Part shown: positions 34,233 to 47,523 of the stretch, piece by piece | Numbering within the stretch: position 1 is the first letter of the stretch | Layout of the letters: every line of letters begins with the position of its first letter | DNA from: Megalobrama amblycephala | Lineage: Eukaryota; Chordata; Actinopteri; Cypriniformes; Xenocyprididae | NCBI RefSeq assembly: GCF_018812025.1 | Contig: NC_063049.1 | Coordinates: 36,904,447 to 36,968,446 of the forward strand | Direction of reading: 5' to 3' | DNA length: 64,000 bases | Notes under the pieces: model-generated | What the model saw: the letters and a program-made list of their open reading frames with translations, nothing else | Databases searched by the model: none | Told to the model about the DNA's origin: nothing | Made by a program: the position numbers and the translations under genes

Positions 34233-35056
34233 ACTGTAAAAAATTACCGTGAATTTAACAGTAAAAGACTGTAAAAATGCTGCGGTGAAAAACTGTTAAT
34301 TGGTTTACAGAAAGTTTCCATACTATATACGGTGAATAACTGTAATAGATCTAACGGTACATTTAATGTAATTTTACGGTAAAATACCGTTAAATTCACA
34401 GTTTTTGAAAGTGAAAAATAACAATTCATTGTAAAATTTACAGTGAAAAACGTAAATTGACATTCCCACAATTCCCTGCGTGACACTTCACATTTTATAT
34501 ATTTTTGTTGAAATAACTGTTTCTTCTTAGTTTTTCTCATTTTTTTCTAATCAGTTATGTACATTAGGGTTTTATGTTACATCTAATGTTGTTAAATTAA
34601 TGTTTATTGCATTTTTAAAATTTCATGCATGTTACCATGATGGTGTTTAGTGTGTGTGTGAATGACACTGTGTGCACCTTCTATATATTAGTATTGTCCT
34701 TCTCAGCTTGTGGAAAAGCTGCTTGTGATGAACTTTGATTCATCATGTGACTCTTATCACCACTGTGTTTGGTGACTGTCAGTGTATTATAAAGGTACAA
34801 AACAGATATTAGTACTTCATTAGGTTGGTAAATTAACATTATATCAGTTAATGAAATACGTTATTTTACCGTAAATTTTACTGGGATTTTTTTTACAGTG
34901 TACTGAAATCCAATGTTAAATATACATATTTAAAATGTAAAATTCACATGTAACTCCGTAAGTATGTTTACGGTTTGATGTCATTTTTACAGTATTATTC
35001 TGGTAACCACAGCTGCCGGTATTTTTCCGTAGAAACAACGGGATTTTTTTTACAGT
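34233..35056. mobile_element. Nested element with ACTGTAAAAAA ends and GCAC duplication
   Basis: Ends read ACTGTAAAAAAT and TTTTTTTTACAGT, inverted. Flanks on both sides are GCAC (34229-34232 and 35057-35060), which would be a 4-bp target duplication. The interior is rich in ACAGTAAAA/TTTTACGGT motifs without coding capacity. It interrupts the C-terminus of the Tc1 transposase relic. Confidence 0.75.
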
Positions 35057-35059
35057 GCA

Positions 35060-35842
35060 CCAAGTCTTCTAGGCATGGAATGAACAAGTTGGCGACATTT
35101 TTCAACATTTATCTTTTTCCATTCTTCGAGAATTACCTCTTTTAGAGAGTGGATGCTTGATGGAGAGTGATGCTCAACTTGTCTCTTCAGAATTCCCCAT
35201 ATTGTGTTTGATTGGATTCAGATCAGAAGCCACTGAAAAAGTGCACGATGACTAAGGGCACGGAGTGATGGTAGCATCTTCTCTTTCAGTATAGAGCAGT
35301 ACGTCTGTGAATTCATGACACCATCAATGAAATGCAGCTCCCCGACACCAGCAGCACTCATGCAGCCCCACATAAGGACACTGCCACCACCATGTTTCAC
35401 TGTAGGAACCATGCATTTTTCTTTGTATTCCTCACCTTTTCGACGCCATACAGTTTTGAAGCCATCTCTTCCAAAAACATTTATCTTGGACTCATCACTC
35501 TAGAGTATAGAGTCCCAGTAGTCTTCATCTGGCAAACCACTGGCAAACTCTAGGTGGGCTTTTTTTTGCCTAGGCTTTAGGAGAGGTTTCTTTCGTGGAC
35601 GGCACTGACGCATGCCATTCCTCTGCAGCATACACCACATTGTGTCATGGGAAATAGTCACCCCAGTTTGGCTTTCTGCGTCTTTAGATAATTTCAATGA
35701 ACTTGCAGGCCGATCTTCATCCCTTCTCATCAGAAGATGCTCCTGTCGACGTGTTAACTTCCGTGGACGACCTGGACGTCTCTGTGAGATGGTTGTTCCA
35801 TCTTTTTTAAAATTTTGTACCACTTTTGCTACATTATTCTGA
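35060..35842 (-). pseudogene. Broken Tc1-like transposase
   Basis: Minus-strand fragments match a Tc1/mariner transposase: an N-terminal part with GRPRKLTRRQEHLL and SHDTMWCMLQRNG, then SDESKINVFGRDG, GGSVLMWGCMSAAGVG, and a C-terminal SDLNPIKHNMGILKRQ. Breaks visible: a TAG replaces the Trp codon before SDES; a deletion removes the segment between ALFQ and the SDLNPI motif, including the second catalytic Asp; and the third acidic residue reads Lys. The gene cannot make an active enzyme. Confidence 0.85.
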
Positions 35843-35978
35843 TAAGTAAAGCTTTGCTGATCTTCTTGTAGCCTTCACCTTTCTGGTGTAAAGAATTTTT
35901 TTTTTTTTCTCAGGTCTTGTGACATTTCTCTTCCATGTGGTGCCATTGCTGACAGCATGAAAAGGGAAGGGGCTTTAA

Positions 35979-38900
35979 AGGTGCCCTAGAATCAAAAATT
36001 GAATTTACCTTGGCATAGTTGAATAACAAGAGTTCAGTAGATGGAAAAGACATACATTGAGTTTCAAACTCCATTGCTTCCTCCTTTTTATGTAAATTTG
36101 TTTAAAAGACCTCTGAAGAACAGGCGAATCTCAACATAACACTGACTGTTACATAACAGTCGGGATCATTAATATGTATGACCAGGGGCGGCGCCAGCTG
36201 ATTTTGCAGGGGCTTCAGCCCCGAATGTTTTGAGTCAAGCCCTGAATCTTTCAGGTTTGAGGTTTCTTAACAGTGCTGTCAAAATATAATTTTTATAAAC
36301 ATATCTCTCTATTAAAATATGTTAAACAGTTCAATACTGCTTTTCTACAGTACTATCCATACATACAGCGTTACCGGTAGCGCTTTCTCTCTCTCCTCCT
36401 GTCACTCACTCAGAGCAGCGGCAGGCCTCGAGACTGTCTTTCGGTCCGGTTGAAGGGTTTTTGTTATGATGTAACAGCTGATAATACAACTTTGGCACAT
36501 TTGTCAGCTAAACGTTCATTCAGTGTTTCCCTTTAATATCCCGGTGCCACCGTTTCATAATGAACCAAAAATGTAAAACATGTAAATGGTCTCTAACGTT
36601 GTATTTTGCCAACGAACTAAAATCGAAACCGTGATATGGCTTTGTGCCTTTATAAAACAGCAAAATACAGTGATTAAGTATATATAGCCTACAGTCTGTC
36701 TGTGCTGCAAGTGCGCACATTTGCTCACGCGATCAGCTGGTGATCTGGTGATCAAAATAAAAGCTCAAGGATTTAGGCCTATCTTAGAAATTAGTACAAA
36801 AGTCTTATAATTTCTAATAAAAAGTGTAATTTATTTAGAGAGCTTTTGTTTTTTTACAATATATGGATATTAGTCATATGAATAAGTATATGGGCCTAAA
36901 ACATTATTATATTATTATTTCATTGAAATAATTGTTTGGCATCCTAAAACACCTAAAACGATGTAGACACTATTTCACAACTAAAAAGATGATACTACAA
37001 ACTAAAAAAGAACTAAACCCTCTTTCATGTCGAGGTACAATGCTGTTTCTTTGGTCAATTTGCACACTACATGGGTTGAAGCTCTTAATTTTGAGCTTCC
37101 AAAGTGCCCCAGATTGATGCATTTAACCTTAAAATGTACTAAATTTTCTTACGGGGGAGTATGCCCCCGGACCCCCCCTAGAGGAGGTATACCTAACATA
37201 CTTTTACAAATTAAAGTGCCATATCATGTACATTTTATGAACTTTACTCAAGAATACTATAAAAAAAAAGCTTCTTTCATGTCAGTAAAGCTGTTAACAG
37301 AAAATTAAAATGTCATTGGAAAAATATAGCTGTGGGCTAAGCCCCGAATGTTAACAGTGTCTGGCTCCACCCCTGTGTATGACCCCAATATTTGCATATG
37401 CCAGTCCATGTTCAAGGCATTACACATTACACAAGGTCATGAAACCCCCCTGTTTTACCCTGGTCGTTCACACCTCTGAGTTGCAAAAACTCGGTAAAAA
37501 TGGGCGTGTAAAGCTCTGGAAAAGTGGGAGTGTAGAGGGCAAGAAGAGGGGAGAGAACAACCAATGAAGTACAGACATAGAACACACTCATTATTCAGAA
37601 TAATGAATATTAACATATGAGCACGGAGAAAATGACAACAAACTCCCAAGCACAAGGGAGAAATGCGAAAGAATATTTATTCTACTTTGATTACGTTTAC
37701 GAGCACTGCAGTCTCAAAATCAGTCTTTTGTCTATTAGAATAATTGTGTCATCTCACACCACTGTAACAGTGTTCAGTTTGCACATATAATTCATTTGAA
37801 GAAAACTTGATGAAATATGTGTGCATAAATTCACCGTGCTGGTTAATGTTTGGTGCAGGAGAATATGTAAAATAAAAACTTTAAACACGGATACTTTATT
37901 CTGTATGAGCTATGTGCCACGTGGCTAGTGTTATTAAACTCATCGCGGAGCTCCGCGCTGAAACCGAGCATATGCGCGCTCCGCGTGCATATCATAACAA
38001 TCGTATTTTTCATGTGTTCGTATTCAAACTCCAGTTCTGACCGCATCGCGAGCAAAATACAAACAACACGTGCTGCTGTGCTGAAGGAAACATAGCCTAT
38101 ACTACGGCTCGCGCATTTGAACGCAGCTAGAGCAGGCAGCGGTGAATGAACAGCACTTTTGTGACATTTGAATTCTCCGCTGTAATGCGATCTCACGCGA
38201 ACATATTTTCCATTTGTGCTGGTAGATTACATCAAAACAATCCACATGCATACAAACCTCTGCTCTGGTCGCGTCGCAGGAAAACTCATTGTGTTGTAGC
38301 ACTGAAACAAGCACCAACGATATGTCTCTGAATGACAACAGACCGAGGCTAGAGAAGTTATACTTCCTCATGCATAATACCGCAATTATAATCTTATGCA
38401 TACTACAGCGCAGTGATTGGATTAAATGAGCTTTATGTCATGAATATATGTCGAGAATCGCTCGAAACGGTCAACGTCAGCATGTTCGACCATGCCCATA
38501 CTTGGGCCGAAAGTACACGATTACGTCAGATTTTGTGACGTTGCTCCGACTCTGCTTTTCAAACCGGAAGACAGAAATAACTCTGAAAAATGCAAAAATA
38601 ACTATTTTTCAGTTATGAATAACATTAATGAGTACCTTTAGTGTTTTCAATTATATGCAGCCATACATATCTGTTTACATCTCAAAAAAAGTGTTTTGGG
38701 GTTTCATGACCCTTTAATCATCAGACTAGGTAAGCAAGCAAGAACAACAGCGAAAAATGGCAGATGGATTAATAATAACTGACATGATCCATGATTACAT
38801 TATATTTTTAGTGATATTTGTAAATTGTCTTTCTAAATGTTTCATTAACATGTTGCTAATGTACTAAATGTTTAAAGTTACCATCGTTTCTTACTGTATT

Positions 38901-39401
38901 CACGGAGACGAGAGCCGTCGCTATTTTCATTATTAAACACTTGCAGTCTGTCTAATTCATAAACACATCTTCATTCTTTATAAATCTCTCCAACAGTGTG
39001 TAATGTTAGCTTTAGCCACGGAGCACTATCAAACTCATTCAGAATCAAATGTAAACAGCCAAATAAATACTATACTCACATAATCCGAAGCATGCATGCA
39101 GCATGCATGACGAACATCTTGTAAAGATCCATTTGAGGGTTATATTAGCTGTGTGAACTTTGTTTATGCACTGTTTTATAGTCGAGAGCTCGGGGGTGGG
39201 GGGTGGGGGGTTGCTAGGGAGCACGATATTTAAAGGGGCTGCAGCCTGAATCGGTGCATAGTTAATGATGCCTCAAAATAGGCAGATAAAAAAATTAATT
39301 AAAAAAATCTATGGGGTATTTTGAACTGAAACTTCACAGACACATTCAGGGGACACCTTAGACTTATATTACATCTTGTGAAAGAACGTTCTAAGGCACC
39401 T
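35979..39401. mobile_element. TTAA-flanked element (piggyBac-like by target site)
   Basis: The element begins AGGTGCCCTAGAA and ends TTCTAAGGCACCT, 13-bp inverted ends with one mismatch, directly flanked by TTAA on both sides (35975-35978; 39402-39405). TTAA duplication is the mark of piggyBac-type insertion. No transposase was recognised. A hAT-type element lies inside. Confidence 0.75.
36183..37375. mobile_element. hAT-type element with perfect 8-bp TSD
   Basis: Ends CAGGGGCGGCGCCAG and CTGGCTCCACCCCTG form 15-bp inverted repeats with two mismatches. The 8-bp TGTATGAC flanks both sides exactly (36175-36182; 37376-37383). It is 1193 bp long with no recognisable transposase. A second, damaged copy of its interior lies at 45868-46622. 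Confidence 0.88.
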
Positions 39402-39704
39402 TTAACACCCTTTTATAGTCTATTGTGTGCTGGAATCCTGAGTAATGAATAATTAGACTCACCTGTGGTCGAATTCTTGTTAAATTAGACATTTGTAGTC
39501 TAAAATTTAGCTTTGCTCCAGAGAAAACTGAAAATGTCGTTCTCTGAGTTATATTATTAACCTTACTTTCATGTTATAAGTTAAAAAGATGTTATATAAA
39601 ACTTAGTCTTGTCAACATTTCTGAAATTGTTTTTGTGTTCATTGAGATATTGTTTAAAATGGTACTTTTCAAAGGGGGTGCACTCATTTACACTGAGCAC
39701 TGTA

Positions 39705-41816
39705 ACTGGCTGTTGTTACTAAAAAAGGATATTACAATAGACCAGTAGGATAATCAATGATTTTGAGAGTAACAACAGAACAAACCTATAAATTCATTAC
39801 ACACGCACACACGTTTGGTTTGAAACATTTTGATTTTAGAAAGGAAGAACAAATAAATTGGTCATTTTCACGTTAGAATTAAAATGTACTGCATGGTTGG
39901 AATGATCCAAGGACAGTTTAGCTCTGAAAGAGAATAGTCAGTTTATGATGGACTACCATGTCCCCAATTAGATCTCTGAGTCATTTAGGGCTTGATGTCT
40001 GTATAGGCAAAAGGCTAGACTGGCCAAAGCAATGCAAGTGTGTGTCAGGAGGCCTGAAATCAAAATAGTGATCATGATACGACAAGAAAAGAACTCTCCT
40101 GGATAAGCAGTAAATGAAACATTCAAATGGCAATTCACTCTGACTTAAAAGCTCAAAATTGCCTGAACCACCAGCATACAAAAATCCATAGCATGAATAT
40201 GATAAATTGTTGTCTAATATTAGTCATTATAAAATAACGACTAACATGTGAGGCTTTGAAGATACTCTAAGGCCAAATGCATGTATATTACATGCAGTTG
40301 TGGTGCAGATATGCCAGGAACTGGAAATACAGCAATATGCTTCATTATTGCCCATAGATATTAAATTAAATTATGTTATTCATTTCATATATGAAACAAT
40401 GAAAGATTGATTTAATTTATAAGTTTATCTTGATATAGATCTCATACCTGAAATTCCATTAATAGTCAAATAATGTAATTATTTGTAAATTATTATAAAA
40501 AAGCAATATAAATACATTGCTAAACCATTTGTTGAAACTTCAGAAAACAAATAGGAGGAAAGGGAAAGTTGTGTGTTCCACTCAGTGGATAAGATCTGCT
40601 TGCTCTTGTATGGCACATTGATTTATTTTGGTAGACCATCACTGTAGTCTAAAGATGTGATTTAAACAGCAGCCATTTCTGTCCCCCTCGCCAGGAGTTT
40701 GCAATGGTATCATGTCTCCAGAGGGGAAGCTCATGTGTCACCAACGAACAGCTGCGGCCTTCTAAATTCAAGTTTGGGAAACTTAGAACTGTCACTCTGT
40801 TCTTTTCCTTCAGTAAAGCAAGGAGGTGTTTTTCACACACATGATAAATTTACTACGACTACAAATTGTTTTTCGGAGGAGAAAATTGTCAAGATTTGGG
40901 AAAAGAGGAGCTAAAATGTGAGATGGGACAACCAAGAATGTTGATGCAGTGATTCATTACATAGGACACAAACATGAAGGCTTCTACTGGGCCCTATGAT
41001 TACTGTCTGTGTTGCTGGGTTTTATGTCAAAATAAGGTCATTGCAGGGTTGTACCACCTGGGCAAAGCATTTGGTGATGGGGGTGAATGGTAAATGGCAG
41101 CTGCATCGACAAAGACAATGACTTCAGAGGGGTCATAGTGTGACTGGATATTTTATGACTAAACTAAAGCAAAGTACAGTGAATGCCCAGATTTAATTAA
41201 ACCATAAACATAGAAAGATCTTTTTTTGTTGTTGTTTTAACCTGCATTGCATTAAGAAGCATATTTATGGTCCAGAAAAAACAGATGCAAAAACACTATG
41301 ATGTTGTTTCTTCCTAGCAAACATTCTAAAAAGAATCTCATCTCCTTCTGTCAAAATAGCATGCTATACCACCTGACAGGCAGCAGCAACTGCACCTCTT
41401 GGGTGTCAGCATGTTTATGCATGCATATTCAAAAGGTAGCTCCAACAGCAGTAAATGAAGAGACCGGCCACATGGCTCAATTAAAAAAAAAGAGAGAGAT
41501 GTTACACAAAAAAAGTTACCAAATACATCATCTACAATCATGACTACTACTTTAATTGACTTACTATGTGTAATGGTTGTTTTTGTCCTAAACAATAAAA
41601 AGATGAATAGCTAAAATAAATATGTATATAATAATATAACACAATGATACAATATATTTTATATTTTATAATCATTCTCTTGATTTGTGTGGTAAAACAA
41701 ATATTTTCACAGGTTTCCTGAGGAGCTGTACAGCATACTAGCGCCATCTTGTGGACATACCTACTGAGGCAATCTTATAAAAGATAAATAACATCAGTAT
41801 TGGATAAAATGAAAAA
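39705..41816. other. Intergenic sequence, nothing recognised
   Basis: 2.1 kb of AT-rich sequence between the Tc1 nest and a TA microsatellite. Reading frames here are short, lack known motifs and have no splice context. Confidence 0.6.
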
Positions 41817-41819
<3 letters not shown>

Positions 41820-41896
<77 letters not shown>

Positions 41897-41912
41897 TACA
41901 CTCACACACACA
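41820..41912. repeat. (TA)n(CA)n microsatellite
   Basis: About 34 TA units followed by an imperfect CA tract. It directly abuts the truncated end of the next Tc1 element. Confidence 0.95.
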
Positions 41913-41924
41913 CATCTATATAAC

Positions 41925-43470
41925 AGAATGCAATGATGTGGAAGTTTCAAATTTCAATATTTTATTCAGAATACAACATAGATGACATATCAAATGTTTA
42001 AACTGAGAAAATGTATCATTTTAAGGGAAAAACAAGTTGATTTTAAATTTCATGGCATCAACACATCTCAAAAAAGTTGGGACAAGGCCATGTTTACCAC
42101 TGTGTGGCATCCCCTCTTCTTTTTATAACAGTCTGCAAACGTCTGGGGACTGAGAAGACAAGTTGCTCAAGTTTAGGAATAGGAATGTTGTCCCATTCTT
42201 GTCTAATACAGGCTTCTAGTTGCTCAACTGTCTTAGGTCTTCCTTGTCGCATCTTCCTTTTATGATGCACCAAATGTTTTCTATGGGTGAAAGATCTGGA
42301 CTGCAGGCTGGCCATTTCAGTACCCGGATCCTTCTTCTACGCAGCCATGATGTTGTAATTGATGCAGTATGTGGTCTGGCATTGTCATGTTGTAAAATGC
42401 AAGGTCTTCCCTGAAAGAGATGACATCTGGATGGGAGCATATGTTGTTCTAGAACTTGGATATACCTTTCAGCATTGATGGTGCCTTTCCAGATGTGTAA
42501 GCTGCCCATGCCACACGCACTCATGCAACCCCATACCATCAGAGATGCAGGCTTCTGAACTGAGCGCTGATAACAACTTGGGTTGTCCTTGTCCTCTTTA
42601 GTCCGGATGACATGGCGTCCCAGTTTTCCAAAAAGAACTTTAAATTTTGATTCGTCTGACCACAGAACAGTTTTCCACTTTGCCACAGTCCATTTTAAAT
42701 GAGCCTTGGCCCAGAGAAAATGCCTGCGCTTCTGGATCCTGTTTAGATATGGCTTCTTTTTTGACTTATAGAGTTTTAGCTGGCAACGGCTAATGGCACG
42801 GTGGATTGTGTTCACCAACAATGTTTTCTGGAAGTATTCCTGAGCCCATGTTGTGATTTCCATTACAGTAGCATTCCTGTATGTGATGCAGTGCCGTCTA
42901 AGGGCCCGAAGATCGTGGGCATCCAGTATGGTTTTCTGGCCTTGACCCTTATGCACAAAGATTGTTCCAGATTCTCTGAATCTTTGGATGATATTATGCA
43001 CTGTAGATGATGATAACTTCAAACTCTTTGCAATTTTTCTCTGAGAAACTCCTTTCTGATATTGCTCCACTATTTTTCACCGCAGAATTGGGGGAATTGG
43101 TGATCCTCTGCCTATCTTGACTTCTGAGAGACACTGCCACTCTGAGAGGCTCTTTTTATACCCAATCATGTTGCCAATTGATCTAATAAGTTGCAAATTG
43201 GTCCTCCAGCTGTTCCTTATATGTACATTTAACTTTTCCGGCCTCTTATTGCTACCTGTCCCAACTTTTTTGGAATGTGTAGCTCTCATGAAATCCAAAA
43301 TAAGCCAATATTTGGCATGACATTTCAAAATGCCTCACTTTCAACATTTGATATGTCATCTATATTCTATTGTGAATAAAATATTTTATTTATGAGATTT
43401 GTAAATTATTGCATTCCTTTTTTATTCACAATTTGTACAGTGTCCCAACTTTTTTGGAATCGGGTTTGTA
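41925..43470 (-). mobile_element. Tc1-like transposon, nearly complete
   Basis: The right end reads, on the minus strand, TACAAACCCGATTCC then AAAAAAGTTGGGACA, followed by about 150 bp that is repeated inverted at 41925-42085. The extreme left terminus (about 50 bp) is missing where the microsatellite begins. The transposase is encoded on the minus strand in between. Confidence 0.9.
42094..43070 (-). pseudogene. Tc1-like transposase with one C-terminal frameshift
   Basis: The frame runs from about 43079 (after an in-frame TGA) with an HTH region (GVSQRKIAKSLKLSSSTV) and the complete DDE core: SDESKFKVLFG, LQHDNARPHTA and SPDLSPIENIW. Near 42258 one A appears lost in an AAAA run, after which the true C-terminus (LEACIRQEWDNIP, SVPRRLQTVIKRRG) continues in another frame to 42094. 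No clear ATG start remains. Loss is recent to judge by how little is broken. Confidence 0.88.
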
Positions 43471-44769
43471 TATATATATACACACACACACATTTTAGAT
43501 TTTTTGCAGCATCTTTATGCATTTATTTCAGTTATGCATTTTTTATTGTTTAGGTCCACACTAAAGGTGTATGTGGCGACATTAAAGGCTCATCGATCTG
43601 AGTTTAGTAATTCTCCACTTTGTTTTTGACCAGTTAATTTTTGCCTTCCAGAAAGAAACTAATCATCTGTGTCCTCCACGTGGTGTGTAGAGTCTGACAT
43701 AGGATTTGAGTATGGTTCTCAATTACCTGGGTCAACCCCCATTTGAGTCAATATTAGAGTCAGATATTAAATGGCTGTCATTTAAGACTGCATTTCTCTT
43801 GGGCAAAGTGTGTGAGTGAACTTCATGCACAGGGTGAAGCATGTACTTTCTCATGCGTAGGCCTACCAGTCTGCTGGGCAGTCTGCACCCTCATCTATTC
43901 ACTGTCACTCTACACATGCTTTGGGCAGCATTCAGAGGAGTGTTGCTCTCTGAGATTTGTGCTGCAGCAACTTGGGTTTCAATCGTGAGAATGATCTAGA
44001 GAGCGAGATTTAAGAGAGGCTAGCAGTAGCGAGCTAGCTTTGAAAGCATAAGGTCCCACCCTTGCTTCAGAGCTCTCTAAAGCCATACCTCTTCCAAGGT
44101 ATGGCACATGAATGCGTACAGCAGGGAGCAAACAAAAGCGTCACAAGAGACGGAGTTAAACTACCTCATGTCTCAAAGCACATAACATTACAATAATGAA
44201 CAATAACAACTTAAAGAGCACTGACTTGTACCTCCTGACTGGTGCAGTTTCATTTCGCCGTTGATAGTGTTACCACTGAAATGCATAAATTCGAGTCATG
44301 GACCACTATAACCAGTATAACGTCACAGGTTTCCATCTCTTGCAAATTATGGTAGTTATGGCGTGAACGCAGCATAAGCTCATTGTTTTGGTTCAGGAGG
44401 GACTGTAAAAGGTGGCTGCTGTTTTGGTTGAGGTGCTCAGTGACTGACGTCTGTCTAACTCTACATAGCATGAAACACACTAATGACATGTTATGTCTGC
44501 CCAATCAGGTAGGTATAAAAATACATGTCACACCAGTGCGATTGACCCATTCAGGCCCAGTTCGGGGATGCTCCCTCAGCTGAAACTATTAATAGCATAT
44601 TAGCAAAATAGATTTGGTAAACAATCCAGATTATTTGTGTTTGCATTCTGGAGAGCGTCAAAGATTTCTATTTGCCACATTTTGTTCAAAAAGACTTGCT
44701 TCTTTCCCGAATGAATCAGCCATTTTGAACAAATTGACTGAATAAACAATTCAGTGACAAAGACAGTTC
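43471..44769. other. Intergenic sequence, nothing recognised
   Basis: Begins with a short (TA)n(CA)n tract, then unique-looking sequence without coding or repeat signatures I can name. Confidence 0.55.
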
Positions 44770-45145
44770 CTGCATCTGAAATCGCATACTAGTCTGAGTA
44801 GGTACTACATTTGAATTTGAATGTACTTTTCGATTATTAAAAAAAAAGTACTTTCTATATGAATATAGGTAGTAAGAATGAAATTCATATGTACTACATC
44901 CCCCATGTTGTGATCATCACGTAACCTACACATAAAGTAACCTTGTTTTGCTTCATTGCCATTCACAAATCCTCTTCCGTGGCATCATGATATAGTAAAG
45001 TGTCCATTGAATGCGCACTAAAGAATCGCAGCAGAAGTAGTAGGTTATCTGGTTACTTTTCAGCTACTGTTTTTCTAATACTCTGAATTTGGACATACTA
45101 GCTTTTTTATGGTAGGGAAGTATTCTATTTTGGACGCAGCTACAT
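44770..45145. mobile_element. MITE-like unit with weak inverted ends
   Basis: The left end TGCATCTGAAATCGCATACT and the inverted right end TGTAGCTGCGTCCAAAATAG are related. Internal sequence is rich in AGTACT-type motifs. Low-confidence call from ends only. Confidence 0.35.
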
Positions 45146-45867
45146 GTCGCCACCTACTGGTGGTTTTAGATTCATTTTAAAAGTATCATTACAGTTACCT
45201 TTAAGCCTCAATATGGCATATCTAAATGCCACTTTTGTGTGTTTCTGTGCCACCTCTGGAGTGCAAAGATTGATTTTGTTGACACTGATTTCATTTGATT
45301 GGTAACTTATTCTGCCTGACTGTGTCTTATTTTAAGTGAATTAACTGAATTATTTTAATTAAATTTCAGCAAGTTAGGGAAAAAAATGACCATACAAAGT
45401 TTAAAAAAGGTTAAATTCTGTCATTGATCAGAAGGTGCTCATAAATTTTTGACTGATATACATACGAACTGTGAACACTGGATAACTTTCCTGAGGTAAA
45501 AGCAAAGTGACATTGTTAACAAGCTGTTTTACTGACGTCTTTCCGCGGTTGAAACACTGATTGAGCGACTACACGAGACATGATACACTTTGGTAAGTTG
45601 TACTGTATGTTTCAACATACCTTTTGATGTTCTAGAATGTTTTTTCGCGCTAACTTGTAAAAAAGTGAAAGAGATGACTCGCGCTGTGGCGATACAGTAA
45701 TCTGTCGTATAACATTTAAGAGCGTCAGAACGCCATTGTTGTTTGAATTTTGAGATAAAATGGACAGAATTTAAAGCTGAGACTTTGTTTCTTATCAGAA
45801 TTAACAAAGCACAATGCTTTTTGTCATTGTTAGATCGGAGGCACACTACAAGTGTTTGGTGTTTAGG

Positions 45868-46119
45868 GAGTCTACGTTGTATTTCGCCAACAAACTAAAA
45901 TCGAAACCGTCATATGGCTTTGTGTCTTTATAAAACAGCAAAATACAGTGATTAGTATATATACAGTCTGTCTGTGCTGCATGTTTTAAAGAGAAGTGAA
46001 AAACTTTGCTCACACGATCAGCTGGCGATTTGGTGATCAAAATTAAAGCTCAAAGATTTATCTTAGAAAATTGGCTCCAGACTAGTATTTTAATTTCCCT
46101 ATACGTTGTGTAAAGTAGC

Positions 46120-46199
<80 letters not shown>

Positions 46200-46622
46200 G
46201 TGCATTTGTTACAATAGCCTATATGGATATTCATAATAATTGTATAGGCCTAAAACATTATTATATTATTATTTTATTGTAATAATTGTTTGGCATCCTA
46301 AAACACCTAAAACGATGTAGACATATCACAACTAAAAAGATATTTGAACCCTCTTTAATGTCCAGGTACAAGTCAATGTTGTTTCTTTGTTCAATTTGCA
46401 TACTGTACATGGGTTGAAGCTCTTAATTTTGAGCTTCCAAAGTGCACCATATTGATGCATTTAACCGGGGCGGCAACCCGGACCCCCTACAGGAGACCGA
46501 ACATTTTACAAATTTCAGTGGGAAATAATGTAGCCTACATTTTATGAACTTTACTCAAGAATACCACAACAAAGCTCCTTTCATGTCAGTAAAGCTGTTA
46601 ACAGAAAATTAAAATTGGACAA
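45868..46622. mobile_element. Damaged second copy of the hAT-type element interior
   Basis: Matches 36590-37310 over several hundred bases (for example CTAAAATCGAAACCGT and GGGTTGAAGCTCTTAATTTT), interrupted by a TA microsatellite. The terminal CAGGGGCGG repeats were not found, so this is a truncated copy. Confidence 0.75.
46125..46196. repeat. (TA)n microsatellite
   Basis: About 35 TA units, inside the truncated hAT-type copy. Confidence 0.95.
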
Positions 46623-47520
46623 AAGTTGTAATTTCGTACAGTATAAACAGCTCATGAAAATGAAAATATTAAATTCAATAATAAATGTGGCAAATATTAT
46701 TTGTGTTATCTCATATTTTGTAATGTGATTTCTCAAAATAGTGTAATAGTTTAATAGTTTTTTGTAGTTAGGCCTACTGGCTAGTTATTTTGGTGAATTG
46801 TATTAAAACCAGACCAAAAATCCTAATAATGAAATTAAATCATAATATTTATTAATGTAAAATGTGGAACCCACAACAATAATAAAACAAAACAAAAATG
46901 TACTGTCCCCGTTTTTTAATTAATGGATAATAACAAATGAGATTTTGATGGTATTTTGACCCCTCAAATTGGAAATGTCCCCGGTTTCCATTTCAGAAAT
47001 CTGGTCACCTTAGAATATAGGCTATATAAAAAATGTTTAGTGTAGGGGAAAACCGCGGACCTGGCAACCCTGGCTTGAGCCAAAGTCCCTTTAAGACAAT
47101 TAAGTCATTTCACTCGGTGGCCATCTTTGAAACACCTCTCGGGCATCCTGGGCATCCATGCAGCTCCTATCTCTGAATGGGGAAGCATCAAATTCTCCAA
47201 AGCTGTTTACCAAGCTTTTGATTAAATTTCATATTTGAAATCACCAATGAATTCTGACAACAACTGTCTCATGATTTTTTTCCCAAACGCTCAAATCATG
47301 ACAAAAAAAAAATATTTTTTTTAGGCTGGTTCAAACTAATGCGCATGCGCAGACCTAAATGCGCGTCTCTTGTGCCTCATTTCGGAGGCGCACGTCTGAC
47401 TGTTTCTATAGAAACCAGTGCTTCTAACGGCCGCTGCAGTGACGCGATGACTTTACCAGTCAGCGATTGGCTCTTATTTTGAAGGCGGGACTTATTGCGC
47501 GTTACACTTCATGTCTTGTG
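46623..47520. other. Intergenic sequence, nothing recognised
   Basis: 0.9 kb of AT-rich sequence with no reading frame or repeat end that I can support. Confidence 0.5.
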
Positions 47521-47523
47521 TTA

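Larger units (their letters stand above)
33956..39704. mobile_element. Decayed Tc1-like transposon carrying nested insertions
   Basis: Outer inverted repeats begin TACAGTGCTCAGC (33956) and end GAGCACTGTA (39704), next to TA, and continue inverted for over 100 bp (GTGTTCATTGAGATATTGTTT on the right). Between them lie a broken transposase on the minus strand (about 35842-35060), a GCAC-flanked element (34233-35056) and a TTAA-flanked element (35979-39401) that itself holds a hAT element. Confidence 0.88.

Noticed and set aside
36520..38401. Several 60-117-residue frames between 36.5 and 38.4 kb as possible host genes
   Set aside because: They lie inside nested hAT-type and TTAA-flanked elements, overlap on both strands and match no known family. 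I found no transposase motif in them either.
41738..41985. Frames of alternating Tyr/Ile across the TA microsatellite
   Set aside because: Translation of simple (TA)n repeats with no other coding evidence.
42216..43070. 284-residue frame as a host gene
   Set aside because: It carries Tc1/mariner DDE motifs and is flanked by Tc1 inverted repeats.
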